Shown in pieces: positions 48,931 through 59,118 of a DNA stretch of 64,000 nt. Every line of letters begins with the position of its first letter. The stretch's first letter is position 1. A program made the translations under genes and the position numbers. The notes under the pieces were generated by a model. It saw only the letters and a list, made by a program, of their open reading frames with translations, was not told the DNA's origin and did not search any database. The DNA comes from Cristatella mucedo (taxonomy: Eukaryota; Bryozoa; Phylactolaemata; Cristatellidae). The stretch covers positions 1,209,001 through 1,273,000 of the forward strand of contig WPIO01000009.1 of NCBI GenBank assembly GCA_009760855.2, in the 5' to 3' direction.

Positions 48931-49872
48931 ATTTTGTACCGTCGTGCATATCGACTTTTTCTTTCACCTGTTCCGAAATTTTTTAATTCAGCAGATATAA
49001 TGTATCCATGGTACAAATTGCTGACTACGACATCAGTAGGAAATAAGGGTTGACATTTAAGCAAATTAGGTTGACAGTACCAAAAATTACAGCTCCTCTG
49101 ATGCCATACAGTAGTCGCAATGCGGAGACTCACTTGAGAGTGGAAGTATAAATGTATACTGGATTGTTAAAGCAATAGACTTGCGTTACGTAGGAACATG
49201 CATTGAATTCTAGCTAGCGACCAAAAGTTACTTAATTTGTGCAAGGAATTCAGAAACAAATATTCGAAGACAGCTTGCCTTCATCTGCCGAGGAGAGTTC
49301 AAGATCACGTGTATATAATCAGCTCTCCAATAGCATATTGAAACTATTTTTGGTGCCAGCCCGGCAGCTGTAATAATAATAATAATCTTTCGTATAGTCA
49401 TATAAAAGAACTATATGACCTTTTCAGAAACTTGCAGGTGCTGTACCTCATTAGTTTAGCAGTACAATACAAAGATAATGAAAGCATAACGTTAGAGAAC
49501 GAAAGAAAAAATTAAAACAATAAAACTCTCAGAATTAGGTTTCACAAGTTCTTATAATATCAATATACACAATCCAGGATTAAAAAGATGCGTTTGACTC
49601 TGAATAGCAAGTCCAAGACTTTCACCCGTGTTCCGTGAGTGGTTGATGGATAGGGATGTGTTTAGTAAAACATACCGAGTTAACAGTGTTTGCACTTGAT
49701 TTATTTGTTAAACGTTGTGCCTTAACATGGGTCAAATGAAGTCTCGTAATGGTCATTATGGGTTCGCACAATTCTGCTAGTTTCTTCTTCGTTCCTCCAT
49801 AATGACACCGTCACGAGCTCTGGCAAATGGAGATATTAGAAAAAGCTAACTTGGTGCAACGTCATCTCGATC

Positions 49873-50073
49873 TTAGTAAATGCGGCCACGAATCATGGAC
49901 AATTCGCGTGAATAGTGACACCTACACACATGACGTCCTGATGAGTTAGGTCGACACAAACCGTGACTTCATGGGCAGTAGCTGCAATCTTCAGAAGTCT
50001 GGCAAAAATCACCATCTACTGCCGCATATGCTCCAAGAACGGCAATAATGGCAACTAATGGGACCACCTTCAT
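49873..50073 (-). pseudogene. Small secreted cysteine peptide, copy 3 (one stop codon)
   Basis: A 67-codon frame, including the terminal stop, with one internal TGA at 49,969-49,971 (codon 35), two codons after the third cysteine. Residues 1-20 are again a hydrophobic signal peptide. All six cysteine codons are present at near-family spacing, C-x5-C-x2-C-x6-C-x9-C-x-C, with no frameshift. This shape differs from the random decay of the LINE copies nearby and suggests constraint until recently, or a single sequencing or recent mutation. An N-S-S sequon lies between Cys4 and Cys5. The predicted intron (50,174-50,595) and 5' exon are intact. Confidence 0.65.
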
Positions 50074-50173
50074 TTCGAAGTGCTTAAAACAGGCACACAG
50101 GGATTTTGAAACTTGGTCCTTTAGAAATCGGCGATTGAATTGTGCGGGAAAAGTCGCTATTCCGTGATCACTC

Positions 50174-50595
50174 CTAAAAGCAAAAATTCAGGTAAAACAC
50201 TTGATACTCACTGGTTAAAGCTCAGGTAGCTGTACTAAAAATATAAGATACTGATTTTTGATTGCAATTTAAGCAGCAATAAATTGATCGTATTTGACTT
50301 GCTACTAAGTAAAAAATCAGATAGAGCATGTGCATATTCTCCAAAATTTAATTTACAAATTCAATGGAGCTTAAAATTTAGGTAAAATCGCAATATGGTT
50401 AAATTTAAAATAAGATACATTATTGCATAATTAATCCAGCTACTTTCTCAGTGTTATCTTCCACAAACTAGATATATCGGCTAATAAGAGAGGGCAGCGG
50501 CTAGAGGTAAATGAGTGTAGCCTGTGCCTCGTCTTGCTGCAAACTTCCAATGAACTTACTTTCGTAATAGTACGAAAATAATTGCTTATTCTTAC
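50174..50595 (-). other. Predicted intron 1 of peptide gene copy 3
   Basis: Donor GAAG|GTAAG at 50,596/50,595 and acceptor CTTTTAG|G at 50,174/50,173 on the minus strand. At 422 nt it is the shortest of the three and is probably closest to the ancestral state. Confidence 0.5.
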
Positions 50596-50705
50596 CTTCG
50601 ATGAAGATGTGACGTCATGAGTTAGGACTCCCTCAAAGATTAGGAGGCTGTGATGAAAAGACCCGAATCAGCGAGCTACAAGCAATGCCAGGCCTACCAG
50701 ATGAA
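50596..50705 (-). other. Predicted noncoding 5' exon of peptide gene copy 3
   Basis: Conserved with the corresponding exons at 5.9 and 22.8 kb, for example CTTTTCATCACAGCC and TAACTCATGA on the minus strand. The upstream conserved block with ATTAGATTAC is near 50,780. Confidence 0.45.
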
Positions 50706-51279
50706 TGCGAATTAAGTAGGCGCAAGTTTGGTAAGCAATACTTCAACTTTGCCCCTGGTAATGGTCTCCTCACTGATAATTAGATTACCAGCGAAGCACA
50801 CTGCCTTGGAATTTTCCCAGGCATATAGAATTAGCAGCAAATGTAAGCCTGATAGTCTACTCTTGTTTCGTCCAGGCAACGCTTAGGCTGTCACTCTTAT
50901 CTCACGAGCTCAATTCAAAGATTAAGATAAGAGGGAATACAGAAATTTCTATGACTGGAGAAAATTGGTGGTGATCTGTGTTGACCAATACTCTGAAAGA
51001 GATACGGAGGCTATTGCCAAAAAAGGGTATTCATAGCAGGTCAATGATGCAGCCTTGGCCAATTACATGCCGATAATTTGTAGTCCGAATAAATAAAAAT
51101 ACTAGACGACATAACTGTTAAGCAGCCAGCTGCTGCATAATCCTGCTAGATACTTGAACTGTGACAAGTCTTGTTAGAATTTGTTGAAGATACTTGAAGC
51201 AGGTCCTCTAAACTACCTCAAATTTATACTGGAAACCTGAAAATTTAGGTTTACTGTAAATCTTCCTTATTTATGTAAA

Positions 51280-51500
51280 CTTTCTAAGCAACTAAAAAGA
51301 CACTGGCACAAAAGTTGCAGACCATATTAAATAATATATTGAAGCTTAACACAAAGTTGTTACATTTCAGTCTAGTTTTCTACCTAACTGCAACTCACAG
51401 CCGGCATTGCTTCGGGTGAATAACAATCATTTTAGGAATTCGGACTTAGATAGAGTATTTCTACTGCTTTCGCTTGCCATTTCAGCTAATCATTTGATAA
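51280..51500 (+). mobile_element. Old L2-like LINE, left part (split by insertion)
   Basis: Reads the family RT region on the plus strand: GACACTGGCAC, TTTCAGTCTAGTTTTC, CATTGCTTCGGGTGAATAAC and the motif A region, ending in TTTGATAATGTC. The next base of the same element is found at 55,039. Heavily mutated. Confidence 0.8.
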
Positions 51501-51506
51501 TGTCTA
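51501..51506. repeat. Candidate target-site duplication, left copy (TGTCTA)
   Basis: TGTCTA here and at 55,033-55,038 flank the young L2 exactly at the points where the older L2 is interrupted. Six bases could match by chance, but the position agrees with the interruption. Confidence 0.6.
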
Positions 51507-51532
51507 ATAATAATAATAATAATTCACTGGTT

Positions 51533-51579
51533 AAAGCGCCCTCAGAGAACTTAATCTCTCTCTAGGCGCTTTACATTTG
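51533..51579 (-). repeat. L2 3' stem-loop of the young element
   Basis: Outer arms AAAGCGCC and GGCGCTTT pair perfectly, and inner arms AGAGA and TCTCT pair as well. The same arms are intact at 56,659-56,698. Confidence 0.7.
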
Positions 51580-51739
51580 CTGTAAAGTGAAATGCAATTG
51601 AATGGTAAGTAAAATAATGCTTGAAAAAAACAAATGAAATGAATAACATGGTTACGGGTGACATGCACAGGGTCAGCATGCCAATGTGGTTAGTGGCACC
51701 ATGCACAGTGTCAGCACGCAATAGCACATCAAGGACAAA

Positions 51740-54700
51740 TCACAGGGACCCACTAAATGCTGTCCTAAATAGATGTGTTTTTAGGTTCCTTTTAAATGTG
51801 GTCAGGTCGGGGGATGTTCTGACGCAGGTCGGAAGGGGGTTCCAGGCTTTGGGAGCATACGAGCTAAATGCACGGTCTCCAAAGGATTTAAGGTTTGTAT
51901 GAGGTATTTCTAGACTGTTGGATTCCGAAAAGCAGGTGGTACGATGCTTAGCCTGATGAGGTAGTATATCTGAGAGATAGGCTGGAGCCATAGAATGCAG
52001 GGACCTAAAAGTGAAGGACAAAACCTTGAAGTCAATCCGTTGCTTGACTGGTAGCCAGTGCAGGTCGGCGAGAAGTGGAGTAATGTGGCAAGTGCGACGC
52101 TCACGACAGACAAGCCTAGCTGCAGAGTTTTGCACCAGCTGCAATCGCCTGATCGCACATGCTGGTAGGCCAGTGAGCAGTGAATTGTAGAAGTCGAGAA
52201 GAGATGTCACGAATGCATGGACCAACTTGGACGTGGTATTTTTATCTAAACAGGCCCGAATTTTAGCAATGTTATGAAGCTGAAAATAGGCTGATTTGAC
52301 TGTGGAGCTGATGTGGTCGTCTAACGAGAGGTCGCTTTGGAATATGACACCTAGATTTCGAGCTGATTCAACTGGAGATATGCTGGTAGAGCCAATTTTG
52401 AGAGTCAGCCTTTCCAACCTCTGGATCACACTGGGTTTGCCCATAACTAGGAAGTTAGTTTTATCATAATTAATTTTTAGAAAATTTGCTGCCATCCATG
52501 TGCGGATGTCATCAATGCATGCAGCTAGTGAGTTGAGAGAATTTGAGGTGCTCGAAGGCTGGGAGGGATCAAAGCAAAGGTACAAATGAGTGTCATCTGC
52601 ATAGAAGTGAAAGCCTAGATTGTGCTTGGCAATCACATCAGCAAGAGGGAGAGTATAAACCGTGAAAAGAACTGGACCAAGCACGGAGCCCTGAGGTACT
52701 CCATATTTTAGAGGTACTTCAGATGATCTTTCTCCATTCACGTCAATACTCTGGAGTCTCCCTCTGAGGTATGACCTGAACCACTGCAGAGCAGTGCCAG
52801 TGATGCCCAGGCGAGATGAGAGGCACTCTAGAAGAACTTTGTGATCGATGGTATCAAAAGCTGCCGAAAGATCAAGCAAAACAAGCAGAGACACTCCACC
52901 CATGTCTGCATTCCTAAGTAGGTCGTTGTATACCCGAAGCAATACGGATTCTGTGGAGTGATTAGCTCTAAAGCCAGACTGGAACTTACTAGCAAGGTGT
53001 GAGGTTTTGATATACGAGTTCAGCTGGTCCGCCACGACCCGTTCGAGTGTCTGTGATAGGAACGGTAGAAGGGAAACTGGGCGGTAGTTGCTCAAGTTCT
53101 CTTGGTCAAGTGTAGCTTTCTTGCGAAGTGGCCTGACTGCAGCTTTTTTTAAAGGTGCTGTGACATGAACTGAGGCTAATGACATATTAATTATGTTAGT
53201 TATGCATGGCAGCAGCAGATCAATGCAATGTAGGAGCAGGACAGTAGGAATAGGGTCCAGAGGACTTGTTGTCTTCTTGGATTGAGATACGAACTTTAGG
53301 ACTAGATCACTAGTGACCTGCTTAAATGCAGACATTGAGGTGCTGCCAGGAATCGAGGAACAGCATTCTAGTGGGGAGGTTGTCATCGCAGGGATGGATT
53401 CCCTGATTTTGTCTATCCTCTGCACAAAGAATCGAGAGAAGCGATCGGCTAGATCATCATTAGGATCATCAGGTAATGAGCTAATCTGGGAAAGGTTGAG
53501 GAGATGGTTTATTGTCAACATCAGCATTTCTGGGTTGTGCATCTGTGATTCAACAATGTTTTTATAAAAACCAGACTTAGCCTTTGCTAGGATCGATTGG
53601 TACGACCTACAGTAGGCTTCATATGCCTGTCGATGGACAGTTAGTCCGGATCTTTTATATGCTTTTTCAAGCTTTCGTTTAGTAGACTTGGCTAGTTTAA
53701 TGTTTGCGGTAAACCATAGGCCATCTGGGCGGGGGCGCACAGTGCGCTTTGTCAGAGGGGCAAACTCGTCTAGCGTGTCAGCCAGTGTCGTGTTAAAGCT
53801 ATCTACCAATGATGACAGATCGGAGGGAGGATTGAGCAGCAGAGGTGAAGCAGATATTCTCGCACGGACAGCATCGATGTCAAGGGTCTTGTGGTTTCGC
53901 GATTCACAGGTTATTTTAGAGGAGGATGTGGGCACACACTGTATATTGAATGGAATCTGCATGCGGTCAGATAAGCATGATTTGGTAATAATTGGTGATG
54001 ACAACGTGCAGTTAAATGAGAAAATCTGGTCGAGTGTGTGACCCTTGATGTGGGTAGGGCCATACACATGAGCCACAAGAAACAATGAGTCAGTCAATCC
54101 ACGAAATTCGGTGCTGAAAGCGTCAGATAAGTTATCAAAGTGAACGTTGAAATCACCCATTACGAGGAAGGATCGATTCCTTGCACACAGAATCAAAATG
54201 AGATCGGAGAAATCTGAGATAAAGGAGGATTTGGTACCTGGTGGGCGATAGACTACTGCCACTATCGGTGGCTTGTTTTCGGGTGAGACCAAGACAATTG
54301 ATTCAAAAGACTGCTTCGAGGGTACTGCAAATGGTTTGAAGTTGAATTTCGAGCGCACGACAATAGCAACTCCACCTCCGGTTTTGATTGATCTAGGGGT
54401 CTGAAAGAACGAGAAACTAGATGGAGTTGCGTCTTTAATTGTCCGACCGTTTATCGATTTTAGCCAAGTTTCAGTTAGGGCGAGCAGGTCGATACCATTT
54501 TCAGAAATAAGGTTGCTTATTACTAGAGGTTTATTGCAAATTGAGCGAGGATTCCAAAGGCAAGCGTTAAGTCTGGCCGATGGGGTTACAACAGGCTTGA
54601 TGACCACTAAGTTTGAGGAATTTACAGTGACGCATGTGGGGGAGCGTGCTGAGCGGTTCGAGACAATGCTAGGAATACCGAACGAGCTGGTACTCAGCTT

Positions 54701-54979
54701 GCTGGTTCCGCCCAACGAGCGGCGTCTGAGCTGGCGGTTCCGACCACTGAGGCGGCTACGGGACGCTTTTCTTTTTTTAATGCATAGTTCATGAATCTTA
54801 GCAACAACATTAATATCTAGGAATGCATTTGATATGCGACGACGAAGCGATAACAGCTGCTGACGATCATAACTAACAAGCAGGTTACTAGCCGCCGGCG
54901 TAGCTAAGGCAGCCGCCAGCGTGGGAGACCCAGCAGCCCGAAGCGATAAGCGTTTAGATGTCCATAGGCACGTAATTTC
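51740..54979 (-). CDS. LINE ORF: APE endonuclease and reverse transcriptase
   Basis: The frame is open for 1,079 codons. No in-frame ATG was seen near the 5' end; the TTG at 54,715 is an in-frame codon used here only for numbering (991 residues). Order: a basic N-terminal stretch rich in Arg and Lys; APE domain (about 48-260) with N55, TETWL (Glu82), VVYRPPG, GDFN (187-190) and TLDQIF; a spacer; RT (about 525-800) with motif A LLDLSAAFD (Asp615), GVPQGS (672-677) and YADD (705-708); then the C-terminal block ending FSGSL. APE nicks target DNA and RT primes from the nick. The usual SDH catalytic motif reads SDR at 249-251 (His to Arg, codon 53,963-53,965), which should cripple nicking. A spliced or non-AUG start is possible. 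Confidence 0.9.
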   Translation of the reverse strand, partial: EITCLWTSKRLSLRAAGSPTLAAALATPAASNLLVSYDRQQLLSLRRRISNAFLDINVVAKIHELCIKKRKASRSRLSGRNRQLRRRSLGGTSKLSTSSFGIPSIVSNRSARSPTCVTVNSSNLVVIKPVVTPSARLNACLWNPRSICNKPLVISNLISENGIDLLALTETWLKSINGRTIKDATPSSFSFFQTPRSIKTGGGVAIVVRSKFNFKPFAVPSKQSFESIVLVSPENKPPIVAVVYRPPGTKSSFISDFSDLILILCARNRSFLVMGDFNVHFDNLSDAFSTEFRGLTDSLFLVAHVYGPTHIKGHTLDQIFSFNCTLSSPIITKSCLSDRMQIPFNIQCVPTSSSKITCESRNHKTLDIDAVRARISASPLLLNPPSDLSSLVDSFNTTLADTLDEFAPLTKRTVRPRPDGLWFTANIKLAKSTKRKLEKAYKRSGLTVHRQAYEAYCRSYQSILAKAKSGFYKNIVESQMHNPEMLMLTINHLLNLSQISSLPDDPNDDLADRFSRFFVQRIDKIRESIPAMTTSPLECCSSIPGSTSMSAFKQVTSDLVLKFVSQSKKTTSPLDPIPTVLLLHCIDLLLPCITNIINMSLASVHVTAPLKKAAVRPLRKKATLDQENLSNYRPVSLLPFLSQTLERVVADQLNSYIKTSHLASKFQSGFRANHSTESVLLRVYNDLLRNADMGGVSLLVLLDLSAAFDTIDHKVLLECLSSRLGITGTALQWFRSYLRGRLQSIDVNGERSSEVPLKYGVPQGSVLGPVLFTVYTLPLADVIAKHNLGFHFYADDTHLYLCFDPSQPSSTSNSLNSLAACIDDIRTWMAANFLKINYDKTNFLVMGKPSVIQRLERLTLKIGSTSISPVESARNLGVIFQSDLSLDDHISSTVKSAYFQLHNIAKIRACLDKNTTSKLVHAFVTSLLDFYNSLLTGLPACAIRRLQLVQNSAARLVCRERRTCHITPLLADLHWLPVKQRIDFKVLSFTFRSLHSMAPAYLSDILPHQAKHRTTCFSESNSLEIPHTNLKSFGDRAFSSYAPKAWNPLPTCVRTSPDLTTFKRNLKTHLFRTAFSGSL

Positions 54980-55032
54980 TTAAGCGCTACGGTCACATAA
55001 CAATCAGAATAACTTTAAACAGGTCTTATCTG

Positions 55033-55038
55033 TGTCTA
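55033..55038. repeat. Candidate target-site duplication, right copy (TGTCTA)
   Basis: See 51,501-51,506. Confidence 0.6.
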
Positions 55039-56160
55039 CCACAAAGTACTATGATAGCACCTCTCATAGTAGCTAGTGCCTACCTGATACTTTACTGGAA
55101 AGTTTCAGAACCAATCTTAGCAGGAGATTGAAGAGTATTTGCGTGAAAGGAATGAGAAAACCACGAGAGAACATTAAAGTATTGCGAACCAGAGGTGTAC
55201 ATGCTTGCGCCGGGTATTTTCAATGTTTAACCCTCCCTCTTGCCGATGTGATTTCCAGTCACCAACCAGGTTTTCACCTCAATGGAGATGAAACTCAGTC
55301 GTACCTTTGCTTTGATCATTCCCAGCCCCCAGAACGTCGAATTCTCTTAATTCAATTTTTTCAAGTACTGACCCACATATTAATTGCTGCAAACTATCTT
55401 ATACTACAATCAAGTCTGCCTACTTTCAGCTACATAAAATTGCTAGAATTCGAGCTTGCTTAGACGGGGATGCAACGTCTACCTTCCGACTCTACTTCTG
55501 TAACACTGCTTGCTGGTCAACAGGAGCGTGAGATCAGGTGTGCAAAGTCGGTACAAACCTAACCAGCTCGGCATGTCTGTCAGTCTGTCAAGAGGGTAGC
55601 AGGTGACATGTCACGCCACAACTCGCTGACCAGTACTGGCTGCCAGTCAAGCAGCACATCGACTCTAAGGTTCTATCCATCACTTTTGGAACTCCACATT
55701 GTTTCACGAAAGCCCAACTATCTGATACTCACCCACATGGTTAGGCATTGTACCAAGCGTACATCTGAATCTAATAATTTAGACCCAGTTCTTCCAAAAC
55801 TCAAGTACTTTGGAGACGTTGCTTTTAGCTTGCAAGAAACCACAGCGTGAAACCTACTCCTGACTCACATCCCCTGAATTGGCTTTTCATAAAGAGGCTT
55901 AAACGAATTTAGTTATTTCAGAATTTAGCGAGTTCATATGATTCCTCATGTATGTGCTTATTTGTCCCAAAAGTGTTCTTGCTGCTAGTAAAGCTATGTG
56001 CATGCGACCGTTTGCATGCTACCACTAACAATGCTAAATTCACCATCACTGAACAGTCTACCACTAAACATGCTATCAGGCTAGTTTTTCAGCATAGGTA
56101 ATGTGCCTAGATAGCCATGAAGTTCTATGAGAGCGCTATTTAAATTTAGTAATTTAATAA
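55039..56160 (+). mobile_element. Old L2-like LINE, right part
   Basis: Resumes the element that stopped at 51,500: CCACAAAGTACTATGATAGC corresponds to the family word CACAAAGT followed by CTAGAGCGCC just after motif A. It runs to the 3' terminus (GAAGTTCTATGAGAGCGCT near 56,122) and a degraded tail. The YADD region reads NGDE in the frame at 55,128-55,463. Long dead. Confidence 0.8.
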
Positions 56161-56635
56161 TTTCCAATACTATGGAGCCTCGAGGTCAAGTTTGTCTGCA
56201 GAAGCATAGCAAGAGAAATAAATTGATACTGCATCAATGTTACAGGTGTATGCTCTGTTGTGTTAAACTTTATCACTGGTCATATCAATGGTACAGTGAA
56301 TGCTAAAACGCAGGGCAAATAAAAACTAACCCTAGTACCTGAAGCTGACATCCATTATAGGCAAATATTTTGCATGAGAACTCACAATTACCAAAACTAG
56401 AGTTACACTTTTTCTGAAAAACGTCACCAAAAAGGGAACACTTCTATGAAACCAGTCACGCAGCCGTGTTACGTTCTCCAAATGAACCTTAGAACAAGTC
56501 TTATTCGCAAGTAACAAACCATAAATAACATCACAACCTGAATCAAAGCCATTTCCCGTTTCTAATCGTGAGCTTGCATTTTTGTAAAGAGGGGGCTAAT
56601 AAGTTAAGCAATGTAATTCGGCTAATAATAATAAT
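56161..56635. other. No gene recognised
   Basis: No identifiable content; the minus-strand frame at 56,332-56,517 has no domain. Confidence 0.4.
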
Positions 56636-57658
56636 AATAATAATATTGCACTTGATAAAGCGCCCTCAGAGAACTTAATCTCTTTCTAGGCGCTTTACAT
56701 TTGCTGCAAAGTGATACGCAACAGAATAGTAAGTAAAATCATGCCTGAAAAACAAACAAAATGAATAACATGGTTAGGGGTTACATGCACTGGGTCAGCA
56801 TGCAAATGTGGTTAGTGGCAGCATGAACAGTGTCAGCACGCATAAGCACATCGAGGACGAATCACAAGGACCCACTAAATGCTGTCCTAAATAGGTATGT
56901 TTTTAAGTTTCTTTTAAATGTGGTCAGGTCAGGGGATTTTCTGATGCAGGTCGGGAGGGAGTTCCAGGCTGTGGGAGCATACGAGCTAAATGCACGGTCT
57001 CCAAAGGATTTAAGGTTTGTACTAGGTTTTTCTAGACTGTTGGATTCCGAAAAGCGAGTGGTACGATGCTTTGCCTGATGGGGTAGTATCTCTGAAAGAT
57101 AGGCTGGAGCCATATAATGAAGAGACCTAAAAGTGAGCGACAAAACCTTGAAGTCAATCCGTTGCTTGACTGGTAACCAGTGCAGGTCGGCGAGAAGTGG
57201 AGTAATGTGGCAACTGCGACGCTCACGACAGACAAGCCTAGCTGCAGAGTTTTGCACCAGCTGCAATCGCCTGATCGCACATGCTGGTAGGCCAGTAAGC
57301 AGTGAGTTGCAGAAGTCGAGACGAGATGTCACGAATGCATGGACCAACTTGGACGTGGTATCCTTATCTAAACAAGCCCTAATTTTAGCAATGTTATGAA
57401 GCTGAAAATAGGCTGATTTGACTGTGGAGCTGATGTGGTCGTCTAACGAAAGGTCGCTTTGGAATATGACACCTAGATTTCGAGCTGATGCAACTGGAGA
57501 TATGCTGGCAGAGCCAATTTTGAAAGTCAGCCTTTCCAATTTCTGAATAACACTAGGTTTGCCCATAACTAGTAAGTTAGTTTTATCATCGTTTAGTTTT
57601 AGAAAATTTGCTGCCATCCATGATCGGATGTCATCAATGCATGCAGCAAGTGAGTTGA
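56636..57658 (-). mobile_element. Young L2-like LINE, 5'-truncated (sibling of 11.4 kb)
   Basis: AAT tail near 56,625, perfect 3' stem-loop at 56,659-56,698, 3' UTR, and coding region truncated at 57,658. Shares rare variants with the 11.4 kb copy against the 51.5 kb copy: LEKP for LEIP, PTAWNSL for PKAWNPL, TYLF for THLF, and VASARN for VESARN. Only a few differences separate the two siblings, including IDFKV here against IDVTV there. Confidence 0.92.
56862..57656 (-). CDS. LINE RT C-terminal region, open frame
   Basis: About 264 codons are open from the truncation point to the normal stop. It starts after the YADD motif, so catalytic RT residues are absent. It holds MAANFLKLNDDKTNLLVMG, LLADLHWLPVKQRIDFKV and the C-terminal DLTTFKRNLKTYLFRTAF block. 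It cannot act as an enzyme; the open frame only shows youth. Confidence 0.88.
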   Translation of the reverse strand, partial: NSLAACIDDIRSWMAANFLKLNDDKTNLLVMGKPSVIQKLERLTFKIGSASISPVASARNLGVIFQSDLSLDDHISSTVKSAYFQLHNIAKIRACLDKDTTSKLVHAFVTSRLDFCNSLLTGLPACAIRRLQLVQNSAARLVCRERRSCHITPLLADLHWLPVKQRIDFKVLSLTFRSLHYMAPAYLSEILPHQAKHRTTRFSESNSLEKPSTNLKSFGDRAFSSYAPTAWNSLPTCIRKSPDLTTFKRNLKTYLFRTAFSGSL

Positions 57659-58237
57659 TAATGATTTATGTTTATCACCGAGTAAAAGTTTTGTTCTTGT
57701 AATCAAAAACCAGTTGTATGGTTTTTTATTATACAATGCCGTGAAATAATCTAGCTGAAAATAATGGTGCCCTAGGATGTCAGATATGCAAAGTCTGTGA
57801 AGAACGGTTTGGGCAGGCTTCCAACAACATATAAAGACTACTATTTCCTTATATTAGAATCTGAACGCCCCAAAGAAATACCTTCATAATGCAGTCACAT
57901 GTATTGCATAGGTCGCCAAAGATTTTGGACTAGTAGGCAGTTTCAGTAGATCAAGAAGGCATACTAGGCCAGAAAAACCGAGCTCACTCCGATGCACCCC
58001 GGAGTGTGCGTGGTCTGACGAACAAACAAACAAAAAGCCACAGCTGATGCACAGACACGCACGACAATTATAAGGGGTAGACATTTATCACGCCAACCCG
58101 GCCATGCGCTTCTGTTTACACAAACACCTTAAATTAGTTCTAAAAATAAACATGGGCAGCAGTTTGAACTGCAACCAGTAGTAATGCAGAGGAACGAAAC
58201 CGCTAAAGTTCAGTTGCTAACCATTCGATCGTGCTTC
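57659..58237. other. No gene recognised
   Basis: No identifiable gene or repeat. Confidence 0.4.
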
Positions 58238-58310
58238 TTTTGCAGCAAATGTATAGTGCTTAGAAAAAGTTTGAGTTCTCTCCAGGGCTCAATTTCGAAT
58301 GTATTATTTT
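58238..58310 (+). mobile_element. L2 3'-tail-only fragment
   Basis: GCAGCAAATGTATAGTGCTT, GAGTTCTCTCCAGGGC and ATTATTTTTATTA are a mutated L2 terminus of about 70 bp. Confidence 0.65.
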
Positions 58311-58326
58311 TATTACAACTATTGAT

Positions 58327-58770
58327 TAGGCCGGATCCAACTACAAATAACTAGGGTGGCTTTAGGCCCGACTGGAGTGCTAGCTTGAGCCTATTAGGCA
58401 TAAAGGCTGGGTTTTGCTGACCTCTGCGTTTATAATTTCTTGCACAAATCCGTCACGGCTAAGGGCTGCTGCCGCTAGCCGTGCCCAAAGCTAAGTCACA
58501 GTTCCAAAATGCGAAACGCACCAGACAAAATCAAGCACAATAACAGCATGCTCTCAACTCGAAGCAAATATCGGCCGAGAGTCGGATAGTGCCTCGGAAA
58601 CTCGTTAGTTAGGATACTGGCAAGTCAAAGAACCACTGCAATTAAAGTAAAGACAATCACGACAACTCAATTAGGCTGGATCCATCGATCAATAACCACA
58701 GGGCCGCTAGGCCACATTGGAGCACTAGCCGGATCTAGCCTAAAGGCCGCAGTTTGCCGGCCTCTGGGCT
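58327..58770. repeat. Direct repeat pair of about 105 bp
   Basis: Units at 58,327-58,435 and 58,668-58,770 share ATTAGGC-GGATCCA, GGAGC/TGC-CTAG, AAAGGC and GACCTCTG/GGCCTCTG. They are GC-richer than the flanks. Spacing start to start is about 341 bp. Neither unit has a frame or a known terminal motif. Confidence 0.6.
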
Positions 58771-58954
58771 AGCAGCTTGTGGAGGGGCTGCAAAGCTAAC
58801 AGCTTACAAATTACGTAGTTGGTAATAGCGAAAACCTAAATTGGTCGGAAGTCGACCTTATTGGGTAGCAACGTTGGACCTAAGTATTGGATGATAACAG
58901 CTGAAACAAGCTCCGTATAGCCAGAGCACTTCTCTAATTTCTAGCAGGGTTTTA

Positions 58955-59118
58955 AGCGGCCAGTTAGATTTACTAAGGCTGATAAGCTTTGACTTACATC
59001 AGCTGATTTTCGGGTTACCATGTTACTCAGGTAATCGAGCCAATCATTCAGATTGTCAGTAAGAATGAACTGATATACATGCCTTTGAACCAATTTAGCT
59101 ACGAATAAAAAACCTATT
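58955..59118. repeat. Dispersed repeat, paired with 8,785-8,940
   Basis: Partner of the repeat described at 8.8 kb. Confidence 0.5.

Larger units (their letters stand above)
49120..51130. repeat. Duplication block 3 carrying peptide gene copy 3
   Basis: Aligns with 3,290-6,440 of block 1 (ACTGGATTGTTAA near 49,158, AGCTTGCCTTCAT near 49,272, then the gene and its 5' exon) and with 21,000-23,110 of block 2. It is more compact than the others. Confidence 0.7.
51507..55032 (-). mobile_element. Near-full-length young L2-like LINE
   Basis: From 3' to 5' on the minus strand: (AAT)n tail and 3' stem-loop (51,507-51,580), 3' UTR to 51,739, one long open frame (51,740-54,979), and a 5' region of about 50 bp ending at 55,032. 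The 5' region also aligns with the old copy at 30,855. It lies inside an older L2 in the opposite orientation. At 3.5 kb it is the longest and best-preserved member here. Whether 55,032 is the true 5' end of the family is not known, because no in-frame ATG was found near the start of the open frame. Confidence 0.9.

Noticed and set aside
49969..49971. TGA in peptide copy 3 as selenocysteine
   Set aside because: The other copies have Arg or Gly codons in this region, and I saw no selenocysteine-type structure downstream; a plain stop is simpler.
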